Origin: Asaia bogorensis
GTDB taxonomy: Bacteria > Pseudomonadota > Alphaproteobacteria > Acetobacterales > Acetobacteraceae
Direction of reading: 5' to 3'
DNA: 9,464 bases
Assembly: GCA_945886995.1 (NCBI GenBank)
Contig: CAMCZJ010000121.1
Span: forward strand, 1-9,464
Positions 1 to 6,695 of this stretch are shown piece after piece. The position numbers were made by a program, and so were the translations under genes. How positions within the stretch are numbered: the first letter of the stretch is position 1; each line of letters opens with the position of its first letter. The notes beneath the pieces are model-generated. The model did not search any database. It had not been told where the DNA came from and saw only the letters and a list, made by a program, of their open reading frames with translations.

Positions 1-1749
1 GGCCAAGGCCCCACGCATAGCGCCCGCTTCCTGCAACAGCCTGGAACTGCCAAGCGCATAGTGCCGCCCGCCGACCACGCCTGCCACACCGCGCCCAGGC
101 AGGGCACGAAAATCCTCGGCGGGTAGGCTGGCGCCGGCTTCGGCCAAGACCGCGCGCGCCAAAGGGTGTTCACTGCCTGCTTGCAGCGCGGCGGCAATAC
201 TCAAGGCTTCTTCGCGCGCAAAGCCGGGTGCGGGATGCAAGACGGCCAGGCGCGGCTTGCCCTCCGTCAGCGTGCCGGTCTTATCAAAGGCAACCAAGGT
301 GATGCGCCCGGCACGTTCAATCGCATCAGCATCACGCAGCAAAATGCCAGCCCGCGCCGCCGCCCCGGTGCCCGCCATGATGGCTGCCGGTGTGGCAAGC
401 CCAAGCGCGCAGGGGCAGGCAATCACCAGCACGGAAACGGCATGGATCAACGCGGCTTCAAAACCCACGCCTGCCAGAAGCCAGCCCGCCAATGTCGTCA
501 GCGCCACGCCCAGCACCACTGGCACGAATACCGCACTCACGCGGTCCACCAGCTTTTGCACCGGCGCCCGAGACGCCTGCGCCGCTGCCACCAACTGGGC
601 CACGCGGGCAAGCGTGGTATCGCCACCCACCGCACGCGCTTCGATCACCAAGCGCCCATCCAAAGCCATGGTGCCGGTTGAAACTTTTGTGCCTTCTTCC
701 TTTTCCACGGCGCGGCTTTCGCCGGTCAGCGCGCTTTCATCAACGCCAGATCGGCCTTCACGCACCAGCCCATCCACGGGAATGCGCTCGCCCGGGCGCA
801 CCACCACAAGATCACCGATGGTGAGCAAGGCGGCGGCCACATCGCGTTCCTCGCCCGCTTCCAACCGCCGCGCCTGGCGCGGGCTGAGGTCCAGCAGGGC
901 GCGAATCGCGGCACCAGTGGCGCGCTTGGCGCGGGCTTCCAGATATTTGCCGAGCAGGACAAAGAAAATCACGACCGCCGCAGCCTCAAAATAAAGATGC
1001 GGCGTGCCGTGATGCGCCGGCGCGGTCAGCAAAAGCCAGGTGGAAAGCGCCCAGGCCGCGCCGGTGCCGAGTGCCACCAGCACATCCATATTGCCCGTAC
1101 CGGCACGAATGGCCGCGAAGCCCGCGCGCCAGAAACGCGCGCCGAGCCAGAATTCCACGAAGCTCGCCAAGCCAAACTGCACCCAGCCACTTGGCATCCA
1201 ATCCTGCCCCAGCCCCATGCCGATCATGCCGATCAGAAAGGGTGCAGAGAACAGCCCAGCCAGCACCACATCGCGCCGTTCGGCGGCCAAGGCACGCGCG
1301 GCGGCTTCTTCCCCGGCCTCAACCGTGCTGCCGCGCAATTCATATCCGGCGGCTTCCACCGCCACGCGCAATGCCGCTTCCGTAACCCCGGCGATAGCCC
1401 TGACATGCGCCCGTTCTGAGGCTGGATTGACCTCTGCCTGCAACACACCCGGCAGGGCGCGCAAAGCTGCCTCCACCCGGCCCGCGCAGGCCGCGCAGCT
1501 CATGCCGCCAATGGCCAGGTCAAAACGCGCTTCGGTTACGCCGTAGCCGGCGGCCTCAACCGCCTGTTTCAGCGCCGCCGCATCCGCACTGCCCAAAACT
1601 TCCGCCCGATCGGTGGCGGGGTTTACCTGAACCTCAGCCACGCCAGGGAGTTTGCGAATGGCGCGTTCCACCCGCCCGGCGCAGGCTGCGCAGGTCATGC
1701 CTTCAATCGGCAAAGATAGACGCGGCAATTGGGCAGCGGCATCGGGCAT
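1..1749 (-). CDS. copA: Copper-exporting P1B-type ATPase CopA, C-terminus beyond left edge
   Basis: An inner-membrane pump that uses ATP to move Cu(I) out of the cytoplasm. The reading frame is open from the start to the left edge (583 codons), about 70% of the usual 750-830 residues. Numbered from the ATG at 1749, it has two heavy-metal-associated domains, each with a CAAC metal-binding motif (residues 20-23 and 85-88). Six membrane segments follow, including the NMDVLVALGT signature. The actuator loop has TGES at 342-345. The intramembrane copper motif CPC is at 445-447, the phosphorylation motif DKTGT begins at Asp489, and the nucleotide-domain motif SEHP is at 526-529. The GDGxND hinge and last two helices would lie outside the window. 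CPC with two CxxC domains is typical of Cu(I)/Ag(I) pumps rather than Zn/Cd pumps. An in-frame ATG at 1761 is possible, but it lies inside the predicted -10 element of a CueR-type promoter, so I prefer 1749. Divergent from the protease gene. Confidence 0.95.
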   Translation of the reverse strand, partial: MPDAAAQLPRLSLPIEGMTCAACAGRVERAIRKLPGVAEVQVNPATDRAEVLGSADAAALKQAVEAAGYGVTEARFDLAIGGMSCAACAGRVEAALRALPGVLQAEVNPASERAHVRAIAGVTEAALRVAVEAAGYELRGSTVEAGEEAAARALAAERRDVVLAGLFSAPFLIGMIGMGLGQDWMPSGWVQFGLASFVEFWLGARFWRAGFAAIRAGTGNMDVLVALGTGAAWALSTWLLLTAPAHHGTPHLYFEAAAVVIFFVLLGKYLEARAKRATGAAIRALLDLSPRQARRLEAGEERDVAAALLTIGDLVVVRPGERIPVDGLVREGRSGVDESALTGESRAVEKEEGTKVSTGTMALDGRLVIEARAVGGDTTLARVAQLVAAAQASRAPVQKLVDRVSAVFVPVVLGVALTTLAGWLLAGVGFEAALIHAVSVLVIACPCALGLATPAAIMAGTGAAARAGILLRDADAIERAGRITLVAFDKTGTLTEGKPRLAVLHPAPGFAREEALSIAAALQAGSEHPLARAVLAEAGASLPAEDFRALPGRGVAGVVGGRHYALGSSRLLQEAGAMRGALA

Positions 1750-1758
1750 GGCGGGGTC

Positions 1759-1789
1759 CATCTGGCACTTCCCATTATGGGAAGGTCAA
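1759..1789 (-). promoter_or_regulatory. CueR-type (MerR family) copper-responsive promoter/operator of copA
   Basis: Read on the minus strand, a -35 box TTGACC (1789-1784) is followed by a 19-bp spacer and a weak -10 CAGATG (1764-1759). Centred in the spacer is a perfect 17-bp odd palindrome, CTTCCCATTATGGGAAG on the plus strand (1768-1784). An over-long 19-bp spacer carrying a dyad is the hallmark of MerR-family activated promoters. The TTGACCTTCCC...GGAAG pattern closely resembles the E. coli CueR site upstream of copA as I remember it. A CueR-like activator should therefore induce this pump in response to Cu(I). No such regulator gene is in the window; it may lie beyond the left edge or elsewhere. 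The -10 is a poor match to consensus, so the exact transcription start is uncertain. Confidence 0.8.
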
Positions 1790-1854
1790 GCCTATTGGGG
1801 GAAACGCACAGGGAATTGACGAAAGCGTCAGGGATACAGACATAGAAGGCCTAT

Positions 1855-2868
1855 ATGCGCGCTCTGCTCCTTGCCCTTTTGCTGCTGATCCTGGCCCCCG
1901 CCCCTGCCCTGCCGCAGACGGAGCCCTTTCGTGTGCTGAATCAGACCGATCAATCGGCACATTCGCTTTTCGCGGTGCGAGCAGGCAGGCCGGATTGGGG
2001 ATCCAATATGCTGACGCGCGGGCCGCTTGCGCCCGGTGCGGGGTTCAATATGCGCCCAGCCGATAATGCCGGGTGCCGGTTTGATTTCCGCATGGTGCTG
2101 AGCGATGGGCGGGAAATCATCAATCGCGGCCATGATGTCTGTGCGGAAAAAGTTGTGGCCATGCAGTCGCCGCTTGGCCGTCCGCCGGGCGCGGCGGCGC
2201 CTTCCCCTGCCCCCGGCGCGCCACCGCAGGCACGCGGGCGGGCTTCCACCGGTACGGGGTTTGTTGTGGCGCGGGACCGCGTGCTGACCAATCACCATGT
2301 GATTGATGGCTGCAACGCCATCACCATTCGCACCGCTGATGGCCGCAGCCTGCCCGCCACCATGCCGGCGCGCGTTGATGTGCAGCGCGATCTGGCGCTG
2401 CTGGCCGTGCCGAATGACCCCGGCCCAGTTCTGGCCTTCCGCGCCAATCCGGTGCGGCGCGGGGAAAGCGTTGTCACCTATGGTTTTCCGCTGGCCGGGC
2501 TATTGGCCGCAGGGCCGACCCTGACAACGGGTGAAGTCAGCGCGCTGGCGGGCCTTGCGAATAACGAACAGCATTTCCAGATCAGCGCACCGGTGCAGCA
2601 GGGTAATTCCGGCGGGCCCTTGCTGGACCGTCAGGGCCATGTGATGGGCGTGATCGTCTCAAAGTTGAATGCCCAGCGCATCGCGCAACGCACCGGCGAT
2701 ATTCCGCAAAATGTGAATTTCGCGGTGAAGGGCACGGAGGCTCTCGGTTTTCTACGCCGCGCCGGCGTGGAACCCACGATGCGCGAAAGCCCATCCACGG
2801 AATTGAGCGCGGCTGAGGTGGGGGAACGCGCCCATCCCAGCACAGTATTCATTCGCTGCGAGAAATAA
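1855..2868 (+). CDS. Exported trypsin-like serine protease (HtrA/S1C type, no PDZ domain)
   Basis: A 337-residue protein with a signal peptide: a charged start, then a leucine-rich core to about residue 13, with likely cleavage after Ala18 (APA). Residues about 24-104 form a separate small domain with two cysteines (74 and 96) and a W-G...GCRFDFR...DGRE...DVC pattern that I cannot name. A Pro/Ala-rich linker (about 106-128) leads to a chymotrypsin-fold protease at about 131-310. The catalytic triad is visible: His148 in TNHHV, Asp179 in RDLALL and Ser252 in GNSGGP. These motifs match the DegP/HtrA family, but the chain ends without a PDZ domain, so substrate recognition must differ. It should act in the periplasm or at the envelope. 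The start is supported by GAAGG at 1845-1849, five bases before the ATG. A possible -35 TTGACG lies at 1816-1821, but no good -10 follows. It is divergent from copA and its stop codon is 9 bp from that of the converging methyltransferase gene. The protease assignment is firm; the physiological substrate is unknown. Confidence 0.93.
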   Translation: MRALLLALLLLILAPAPALPQTEPFRVLNQTDQSAHSLFAVRAGRPDWGSNMLTRGPLAPGAGFNMRPADNAGCRFDFRMVLSDGREIINRGHDVCAEKVVAMQSPLGRPPGAAAPSPAPGAPPQARGRASTGTGFVVARDRVLTNHHVIDGCNAITIRTADGRSLPATMPARVDVQRDLALLAVPNDPGPVLAFRANPVRRGESVVTYGFPLAGLLAAGPTLTTGEVSALAGLANNEQHFQISAPVQQGNSGGPLLDRQGHVMGVIVSKLNAQRIAQRTGDIPQNVNFAVKGTEALGFLRRAGVEPTMRESPSTELSAAEVGERAHPSTVFIRCEK

Positions 2869-2877
2869 CGACGAAGC

Positions 2878-3522
2878 CTATTCGGGCCGGCGCAGCGCGA
2901 TATCGTACAGCGCCTCACCTTCCAGGCAGAAAAAGGCCACAGGCCAGCCGCTCGCGACGGCGAATTCACACGCCGCCTGATGCACGCCAAGCACACCAAA
3001 GCCTGGTCGGATGATGCGTGCAAAATCATTGAAGACCAGAAAGCCACCCGGCTTCACCTTGGGCGCGGCAGCCGCAGCATCGGCGCGCACCGCATCATAG
3101 CCATGATCGGCATCCACATAAATCATGTCGAAGCTGGCATCGGCGCGGGAGCTTAGGAAGGCCAGCGATGTCCCCTCATGCCGTTCCACACGGGGGTCGG
3201 CCAAAACATCAGCGCGGCATAGGCTGAAGGTGATATCGGCAAGATGCAGCCGCGTTGGTGCCATTGTATCCAGCATGATTCGGGCGAAACTACCGCGATG
3301 GGTGCCGATTTCCGCAATAATGCCGCCCGGCGGCAGGCGGCGCAGCATTTCGTGGCGGTTGCAAAGAAGCTGGCAGCCGTCAAGCTGCGCCTGCGGTATT
3401 TGCGGCGCCGGGGGTGGTACTGGCTGCATGGCAAGGCGCCCAAGACGCAATGCGCTTTTGACGCGTTCCGGCAAGTAGCGGCGCAATGCCAATTCCAGCC
3501 GGTAAACACTTTCCTCAGGCAC
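2878..3522 (-). CDS. Class I SAM-dependent methyltransferase (Methyltransf_24 type)
   Basis: A soluble, probably cytoplasmic protein of 214 residues from the GTG at 3522. The Rossmann-type SAM-binding motif I (AEIGTHRGSF) is at about residues 70-79. An acidic residue after strand 2 (LHLADIT) is placed to bind the SAM ribose. FDMIYVDADHGYDAV at about 131-145 and the following KPGGFLVFNDF strand match the Methyltransf_24 family (IDGDHxYE...PGGxIxFHD). This family methylates varied small molecules and sugars; the substrate cannot be told from sequence. The start is uncertain. A TGA stop lies nine codons before an in-frame TTG (3543) and no ATG occurs before 3429. The GTG at 3522 has a G-run about six bases upstream and is chosen; the TTG would give 221 residues. 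It lies 75 bp downstream of fliI on the same strand, so co-transcription is possible. The stop (TAG) faces the protease gene tail-to-tail. Confidence 0.85.
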   Translation of the reverse strand: MPEESVYRLELALRRYLPERVKSALRLGRLAMQPVPPPAPQIPQAQLDGCQLLCNRHEMLRRLPPGGIIAEIGTHRGSFARIMLDTMAPTRLHLADITFSLCRADVLADPRVERHEGTSLAFLSSRADASFDMIYVDADHGYDAVRADAAAAAPKVKPGGFLVFNDFARIIRPGFGVLGVHQAACEFAVASGWPVAFFCLEGEALYDIALRRPE

Positions 3523-3597
3523 CCAAAGCCCCCCTGACGCCAAATCTGCGCCCCGTTTGGCATATCAGCGGCAGCGGGTCGAGGCAGAAGAGGTCTT

Positions 3598-4923
3598 TCA
3601 GGCGCCGTCCAACGCTTCGGCCAGCGCGGCAAAGGATTGCTCAACCGGCGAAATATCGCCCTTGCGCTGGCGCAGCACCGCTTCAATGCGCGGCGCAAGC
3701 TTCACCGCCGCATCCGCTTCCGGATCATGCCCGGCGCGATAAGCGCCAAGCCGGACTAGATCCTTGATCTCGCCATAGGTGGAAAGCAGGCGCTTGGCTT
3801 CCGACACCAATTCCCATTCATGTTCCTGCAAAACCCCCGGCATACTGCGGGAGACGGAACGCAGCACATCCACCGGCGGGTAGCGCCCCGCTTCGGCAAT
3901 CGCACGATCCAAAACCACATGCCCATCCAGAATGCCGCGCACGGCATCTGCCACGGGTTCATCATGATCATCGCCTTCCACCAGCACGGTGAAAAGCGCG
4001 GTTATGGCGCCTGGTGCGTTATCCGGCCCCGGCCCGGCACGTTCCAAAAGCCGCGGTAATTCGGTGAAAACCGAAGGCGGATAGCCGCGCGTCGCTGGCG
4101 GCTCCCCCACCGCAAGGCCAATTTCGCGCAGCGCCAAGGCAAAGCGCGTCACGCTATCCATCAGCAGCAGCACCTGCAGGCCCTGATCGCGGAAGTGTTC
4201 GGCAACCGTCGTGGCGGCATAGGCGGCTTCGCGCCGTAGTGGCGCGGCACTATCCGATGTGGCGCAAATCACAACACTGCGCGCAAGACGTTCCGGCCCC
4301 AGATCATCTTCAATGAATTCGCGCAATTCGCGCCCGCGTTCACCGACCAGCGCAAACACGATCACATCCGCTGCCAAGCCCCCCGCCAGCATGGCCATGA
4401 GCGTGGATTTGCCCACGCCGGACGCCGCGAAAAGCCCAAGCCTTTGCCCGCGCCGCACCGGAGTGAACAGATCAAGCACCCGAACGCCGAGCGGCAAGCG
4501 CACCCCAAGACGAGAGCGCTGGCCAGCCGCCGGCGCCGGCGCATGGGTTGGGCGTTGGATGGCGCCGGGCGGGGGCATGGGCCTGCCATCCAGGGGGACA
4601 CCCATAGGGTCCAGCACGCGCCCGAGCCAAGCATCAGAAACCGGCAAGGCGGGCCGCGGCGCCAGCGTGGCGCGCATCCCGGCGGTGAGCCCCGTCAGCG
4701 GGCCAAGCGCGATGGCCTGCGCCTTGCCATCCCTGAAGCCCGCGATTTCTGCCATCACAGGTTTGCCAATATGCGGCGTGATGGCCACACGATCCCCGAT
4801 GGCCGCCAGAGGGCCGAAGCCTTCGAGCGTGATGGTCAACCCAGTGATGGCGTTGACGCGCCCATGCACCCTTTCACGTGGCAGGGCACCAAGGGCAGCG
4901 GCGGTGGCGTGAAAATCAATCAT
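3598..4923 (-). CDS. fliI: Flagellar protein export ATPase FliI
   Basis: A hexameric ATPase related to the F1 beta subunit. It works at the cytoplasmic face of the flagellar type III export gate, unfolding and delivering rod, hook and filament subunits with FliH and FliJ. The 441 residues are close to the usual 430-460. After an N-terminal beta-barrel domain (about 15-90) comes the ATPase core: P-loop AASGVGKST at 166-174, GERGREL at 194-200 with the likely catalytic Glu195, and Walker B VLLLMDSVTRFA at 251-262. REIGLAVGEPPATRGYPPSVF follows, a stretch typical of FliI. The first P-loop position is Ala rather than the common Gly, but GVGKST is intact. The C-terminal helical domain has SRSMP at 359-363 and is complete. 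Injectisome ATPases (SctN) are the main alternative; the MDSVTRFA and EPPATRGYPPSVF wording favours FliI. The ATG at 4923 has only a weak ribosome site (GTGAG immediately before it). No fliH, fliJ or other flagellar gene is in the window, which is unusual for fliI. It starts 96 bp after soeC ends. Confidence 0.93.
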   Translation of the reverse strand: MIDFHATAAALGALPRERVHGRVNAITGLTITLEGFGPLAAIGDRVAITPHIGKPVMAEIAGFRDGKAQAIALGPLTGLTAGMRATLAPRPALPVSDAWLGRVLDPMGVPLDGRPMPPPGAIQRPTHAPAPAAGQRSRLGVRLPLGVRVLDLFTPVRRGQRLGLFAASGVGKSTLMAMLAGGLAADVIVFALVGERGRELREFIEDDLGPERLARSVVICATSDSAAPLRREAAYAATTVAEHFRDQGLQVLLLMDSVTRFALALREIGLAVGEPPATRGYPPSVFTELPRLLERAGPGPDNAPGAITALFTVLVEGDDHDEPVADAVRGILDGHVVLDRAIAEAGRYPPVDVLRSVSRSMPGVLQEHEWELVSEAKRLLSTYGEIKDLVRLGAYRAGHDPEADAAVKLAPRIEAVLRQRKGDISPVEQSFAALAEALDGA

Positions 4924-5019
4924 CTCACGCGGGACTTAGCACGAATTGGCAAATTTTGGGCTAGCAATTCCGGGAGCACCTTCCCCAATGGCGCCCCGGC
5001 TTGTGGGGCTCAGGCAGCC
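4924..5019 (-). other. soeC-fliI intergenic region with inverted repeats
   Basis: This 96-bp gap is locally AT-rich near fliI, as expected for a promoter, although I see no convincing -35/-10 pair. Two inverted repeats are visible. One is GAATTG (4943-4948) paired with CAATTC (4965-4970), centres 22 bp apart, a layout compatible with a dimeric regulator site but short enough to be chance. The other is GCCCC (4993-4997) paired with GGGGC (5005-5009) around a 7-base loop, just after the soeC stop. That hairpin has no T-run on the minus strand, so it is a weak terminator candidate at best. Confidence 0.3.
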
Positions 5020-5955
5020 TCAGCCGGGCCCAGGGTAATAGAGCGCCACGGTATGGGTGGCTTCAGCGAAAATCAGCCAGCGTTCCACCAGCAGCCCGGC
5101 CAGCGCGGAAGCCGCGGCAAGCACGCCGAGTGCCACTGCCGCACCCCCACCCAAAATAATGGCAACGCAGAATAGCAACGCCGGCAGCGCGAAGCCGAGC
5201 AGCAAGGCAATACTGCGCAGCTTCGCCGCATGCACGCGGCCCACGCGAAACACCATCTCTCGCAGCAGGTAATTGGCTTCGGTATGCGGGCTTTCCAGCG
5301 GGCGCACCTTGCCAATGAAGCCAAGCCCTGTCGCAGTTTCGCGCGTGCTGGCGGCTGGTGTGGCATCCACACTCGCCCAATAGGCGCGCTTGAACATGAG
5401 CGCTGCCAAGCCGAGAGCTGCGGCGACCAGCGCAGGGAAAAAGCCACCCCCCCAGAAGATGGCCAGCATCGCGAGCAATGAGGCGCCGGAGAAACTGGCG
5501 AACAACAGATAGCCTGGCGCCACCATGGGGTGATGCCATTCCTTGATGGGCTTGAGAGAGGCATAGATCATGCCCGTACAATAAACCGTAACAACAGCGC
5601 CGACGGCTGACAGCAGCCCCGCCGGCAGCATCAGCGCGGTTTCATCATGCGCCACCGCGATCAGAAAAACCGTGGCCGGCAGAAAGGTCAGTAGCGCCGC
5701 CACCCCTTCGCGCGAAAGCCAGGAAGACCGCCATTGGCTAAGCGCACGCCAGGCGCGTTCCGGCCGGCCGAGATGCAACAGCGATGAGCATAGCCCCGCG
5801 GCAATCAGCGCCAGCGCAAGGATGGCCGCGGTCGCGCCAAACAAGCTGCTGGCCGGCAGAAGGCCAAGCGGCTTCAGCACCGCGAGCCAGAACAGCAAGC
5901 CATAACCGGCGCCCGAAGCCACGGTGAAGAAAATGATCGAAGGCGCGGGTTTCAT
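5020..5955 (-). CDS. soeC: Membrane anchor subunit of sulfite dehydrogenase-type complex (SoeC/DmsC family)
   Basis: A 311-residue integral membrane protein that anchors the molybdoenzyme and passes electrons to the quinone pool. About eight hydrophobic helices can be drawn, near residues 8-28, 38-60, 84-104, 110-131, 147-168, 171-190, 247-268 and 271-292. The HLGRPERAWRA stretch after helix 2 (61-71) is the signature of DmsC-family anchors. It has no haem-ligand pattern that I can recognise, fitting a haem-free DmsC-type anchor. Its ATG overlaps the soeB stop in an ATGA arrangement, with AAGGTG about eight bases upstream, so translation is coupled to soeB. The order A-B-C and the partner proteins suggest SoeC. 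DmsC or another anchor of a complex iron-sulfur molybdoenzyme is the alternative if the substrate is not sulfite. Confidence 0.88.
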   Translation of the reverse strand: MKPAPSIIFFTVASGAGYGLLFWLAVLKPLGLLPASSLFGATAAILALALIAAGLCSSLLHLGRPERAWRALSQWRSSWLSREGVAALLTFLPATVFLIAVAHDETALMLPAGLLSAVGAVVTVYCTGMIYASLKPIKEWHHPMVAPGYLLFASFSGASLLAMLAIFWGGGFFPALVAAALGLAALMFKRAYWASVDATPAASTRETATGLGFIGKVRPLESPHTEANYLLREMVFRVGRVHAAKLRSIALLLGFALPALLFCVAIILGGGAAVALGVLAAASALAGLLVERWLIFAEATHTVALYYPGPG

Positions 5956-6695
5956 CGGGACAGCACCTTATCCATCCAACGCAGCAGCGGATTGGTGATT
6001 TGGCTGGGCAAAGGCCCGGCTTCCTTCGGCGCGGTTTTCACCTGGCTTGAAGCCTTGCGCGGCGGCAGATAGCGATTGACGGGCTGGTAGCCCATCTCTG
6101 GCATCAGCTCATACCCGCTGCGTTCGGCGACCAGCTTGGAAACATCGCTGTTCGGATCGCCAAGATCACCGAAATGCCGCGCATTGGCCGGGCAGGTGGA
6201 AACGCAGGCCGGCACGCGGCGGTCTTCCGGAATCGTCTCGTTATAGATGCGATCAACGCAAAGCGTGCATTTCTTCATCACGCCCTGGTCTTCATCCAAT
6301 TCGCGCGCGCCATAGGGGCAGGCCCAGGCGCAAAGCTGGCAGCCGATGCACATATCCGTATTGACCAGCACAATGCCATCTTCCGCGCGCTTGTAAGAAG
6401 CCCCCGTCGGGCAAACCGTCACACAGGCCGGCGTTTCGCAATGGAGACACGAACGCGGGAAATGCACCGTGCGGCCTTCATCACCATCACCGGCTTCATA
6501 GGCATGCACTCGGTTGAACCAGACGCCTTCCTGGGCTGCGGAATAAGGGTGCTGATCCGGCAATGGCCCCATATGGCCGCTGGTGTTCCATTCCTTGCAA
6601 TTCGTCGCACAGGCGTGGCAGCCGACACAGGTATCCAGATCAATCACCAGGCCAAGCTTCTTGGCACCCGGTGTGGGTGTGGGCAGGGATGTCAT
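5952..6695 (-). CDS. soeB: Four-cluster [4Fe-4S] electron-transfer subunit (SoeB/DmsB-like)
   Basis: A 247-residue ferredoxin-like subunit that carries electrons between the molybdenum subunit and the membrane anchor. It contains exactly sixteen cysteines in four groups: C23-C26-C29-C33, C83-C86-C91-C95, C116-C119-C122-C126 and C143-C146-C164-C168. That is the full ligand set for four [4Fe-4S] clusters, as in DmsB, PsrB and SoeB, and none is missing. There is no signal peptide, which is normal for this family since the subunit sits with its catalytic partner. The Pro/Lys-rich tail (about 211-247) probably contacts the anchor. The ATG overlaps the soeA stop as ATGA, and AGGAG (6706-6710) lies ten bases upstream inside soeA. 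The stop in turn overlaps the soeC start. The cofactor role is certain; the sulfite pathway is inferred from the operon. Confidence 0.92.
   Translation of the reverse strand: MTSLPTPTPGAKKLGLVIDLDTCVGCHACATNCKEWNTSGHMGPLPDQHPYSAAQEGVWFNRVHAYEAGDGDEGRTVHFPRSCLHCETPACVTVCPTGASYKRAEDGIVLVNTDMCIGCQLCAWACPYGARELDEDQGVMKKCTLCVDRIYNETIPEDRRVPACVSTCPANARHFGDLGDPNSDVSKLVAERSGYELMPEMGYQPVNRYLPPRKASSQVKTAPKEAGPLPSQITNPLLRWMDKVLSR

Noticed and set aside
257..994. Long open frame (245 codons) on the plus strand opposite copA, and a second at 1040-1546
   Set aside because: Both are antisense to clearly conserved CopA motifs. Their translations are low-complexity Ser/Ala/Arg/Thr-rich, as expected from GC-rich shadow frames.
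1763..1793. A plus-strand CueR-activated promoter for the protease from the same dyad
   Set aside because: The flanking hexamers in that orientation (TGGCAC and AAGCCT at 19-bp spacing) are poor matches to -35 and -10 consensus.
3153..3698. A 181-codon frame on the minus strand spanning the fliI end and the methyltransferase
   Set aside because: It overlaps both real genes out of frame, is rich in Arg/Cys/Trp and shows no recognisable motif.
3598..4923. Injectisome (type III secretion) ATPase SctN as identity
   Set aside because: The P-loop and Walker B wording and the EPPATRGYPPSVF stretch fit FliI better, and no other secretion genes are present; not strictly excluded because neighbours are missing.
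4993..5009. Intrinsic terminator after soeC
   Set aside because: A five-base GC stem exists, but no T-run follows it on the minus strand; kept only as a weak note.
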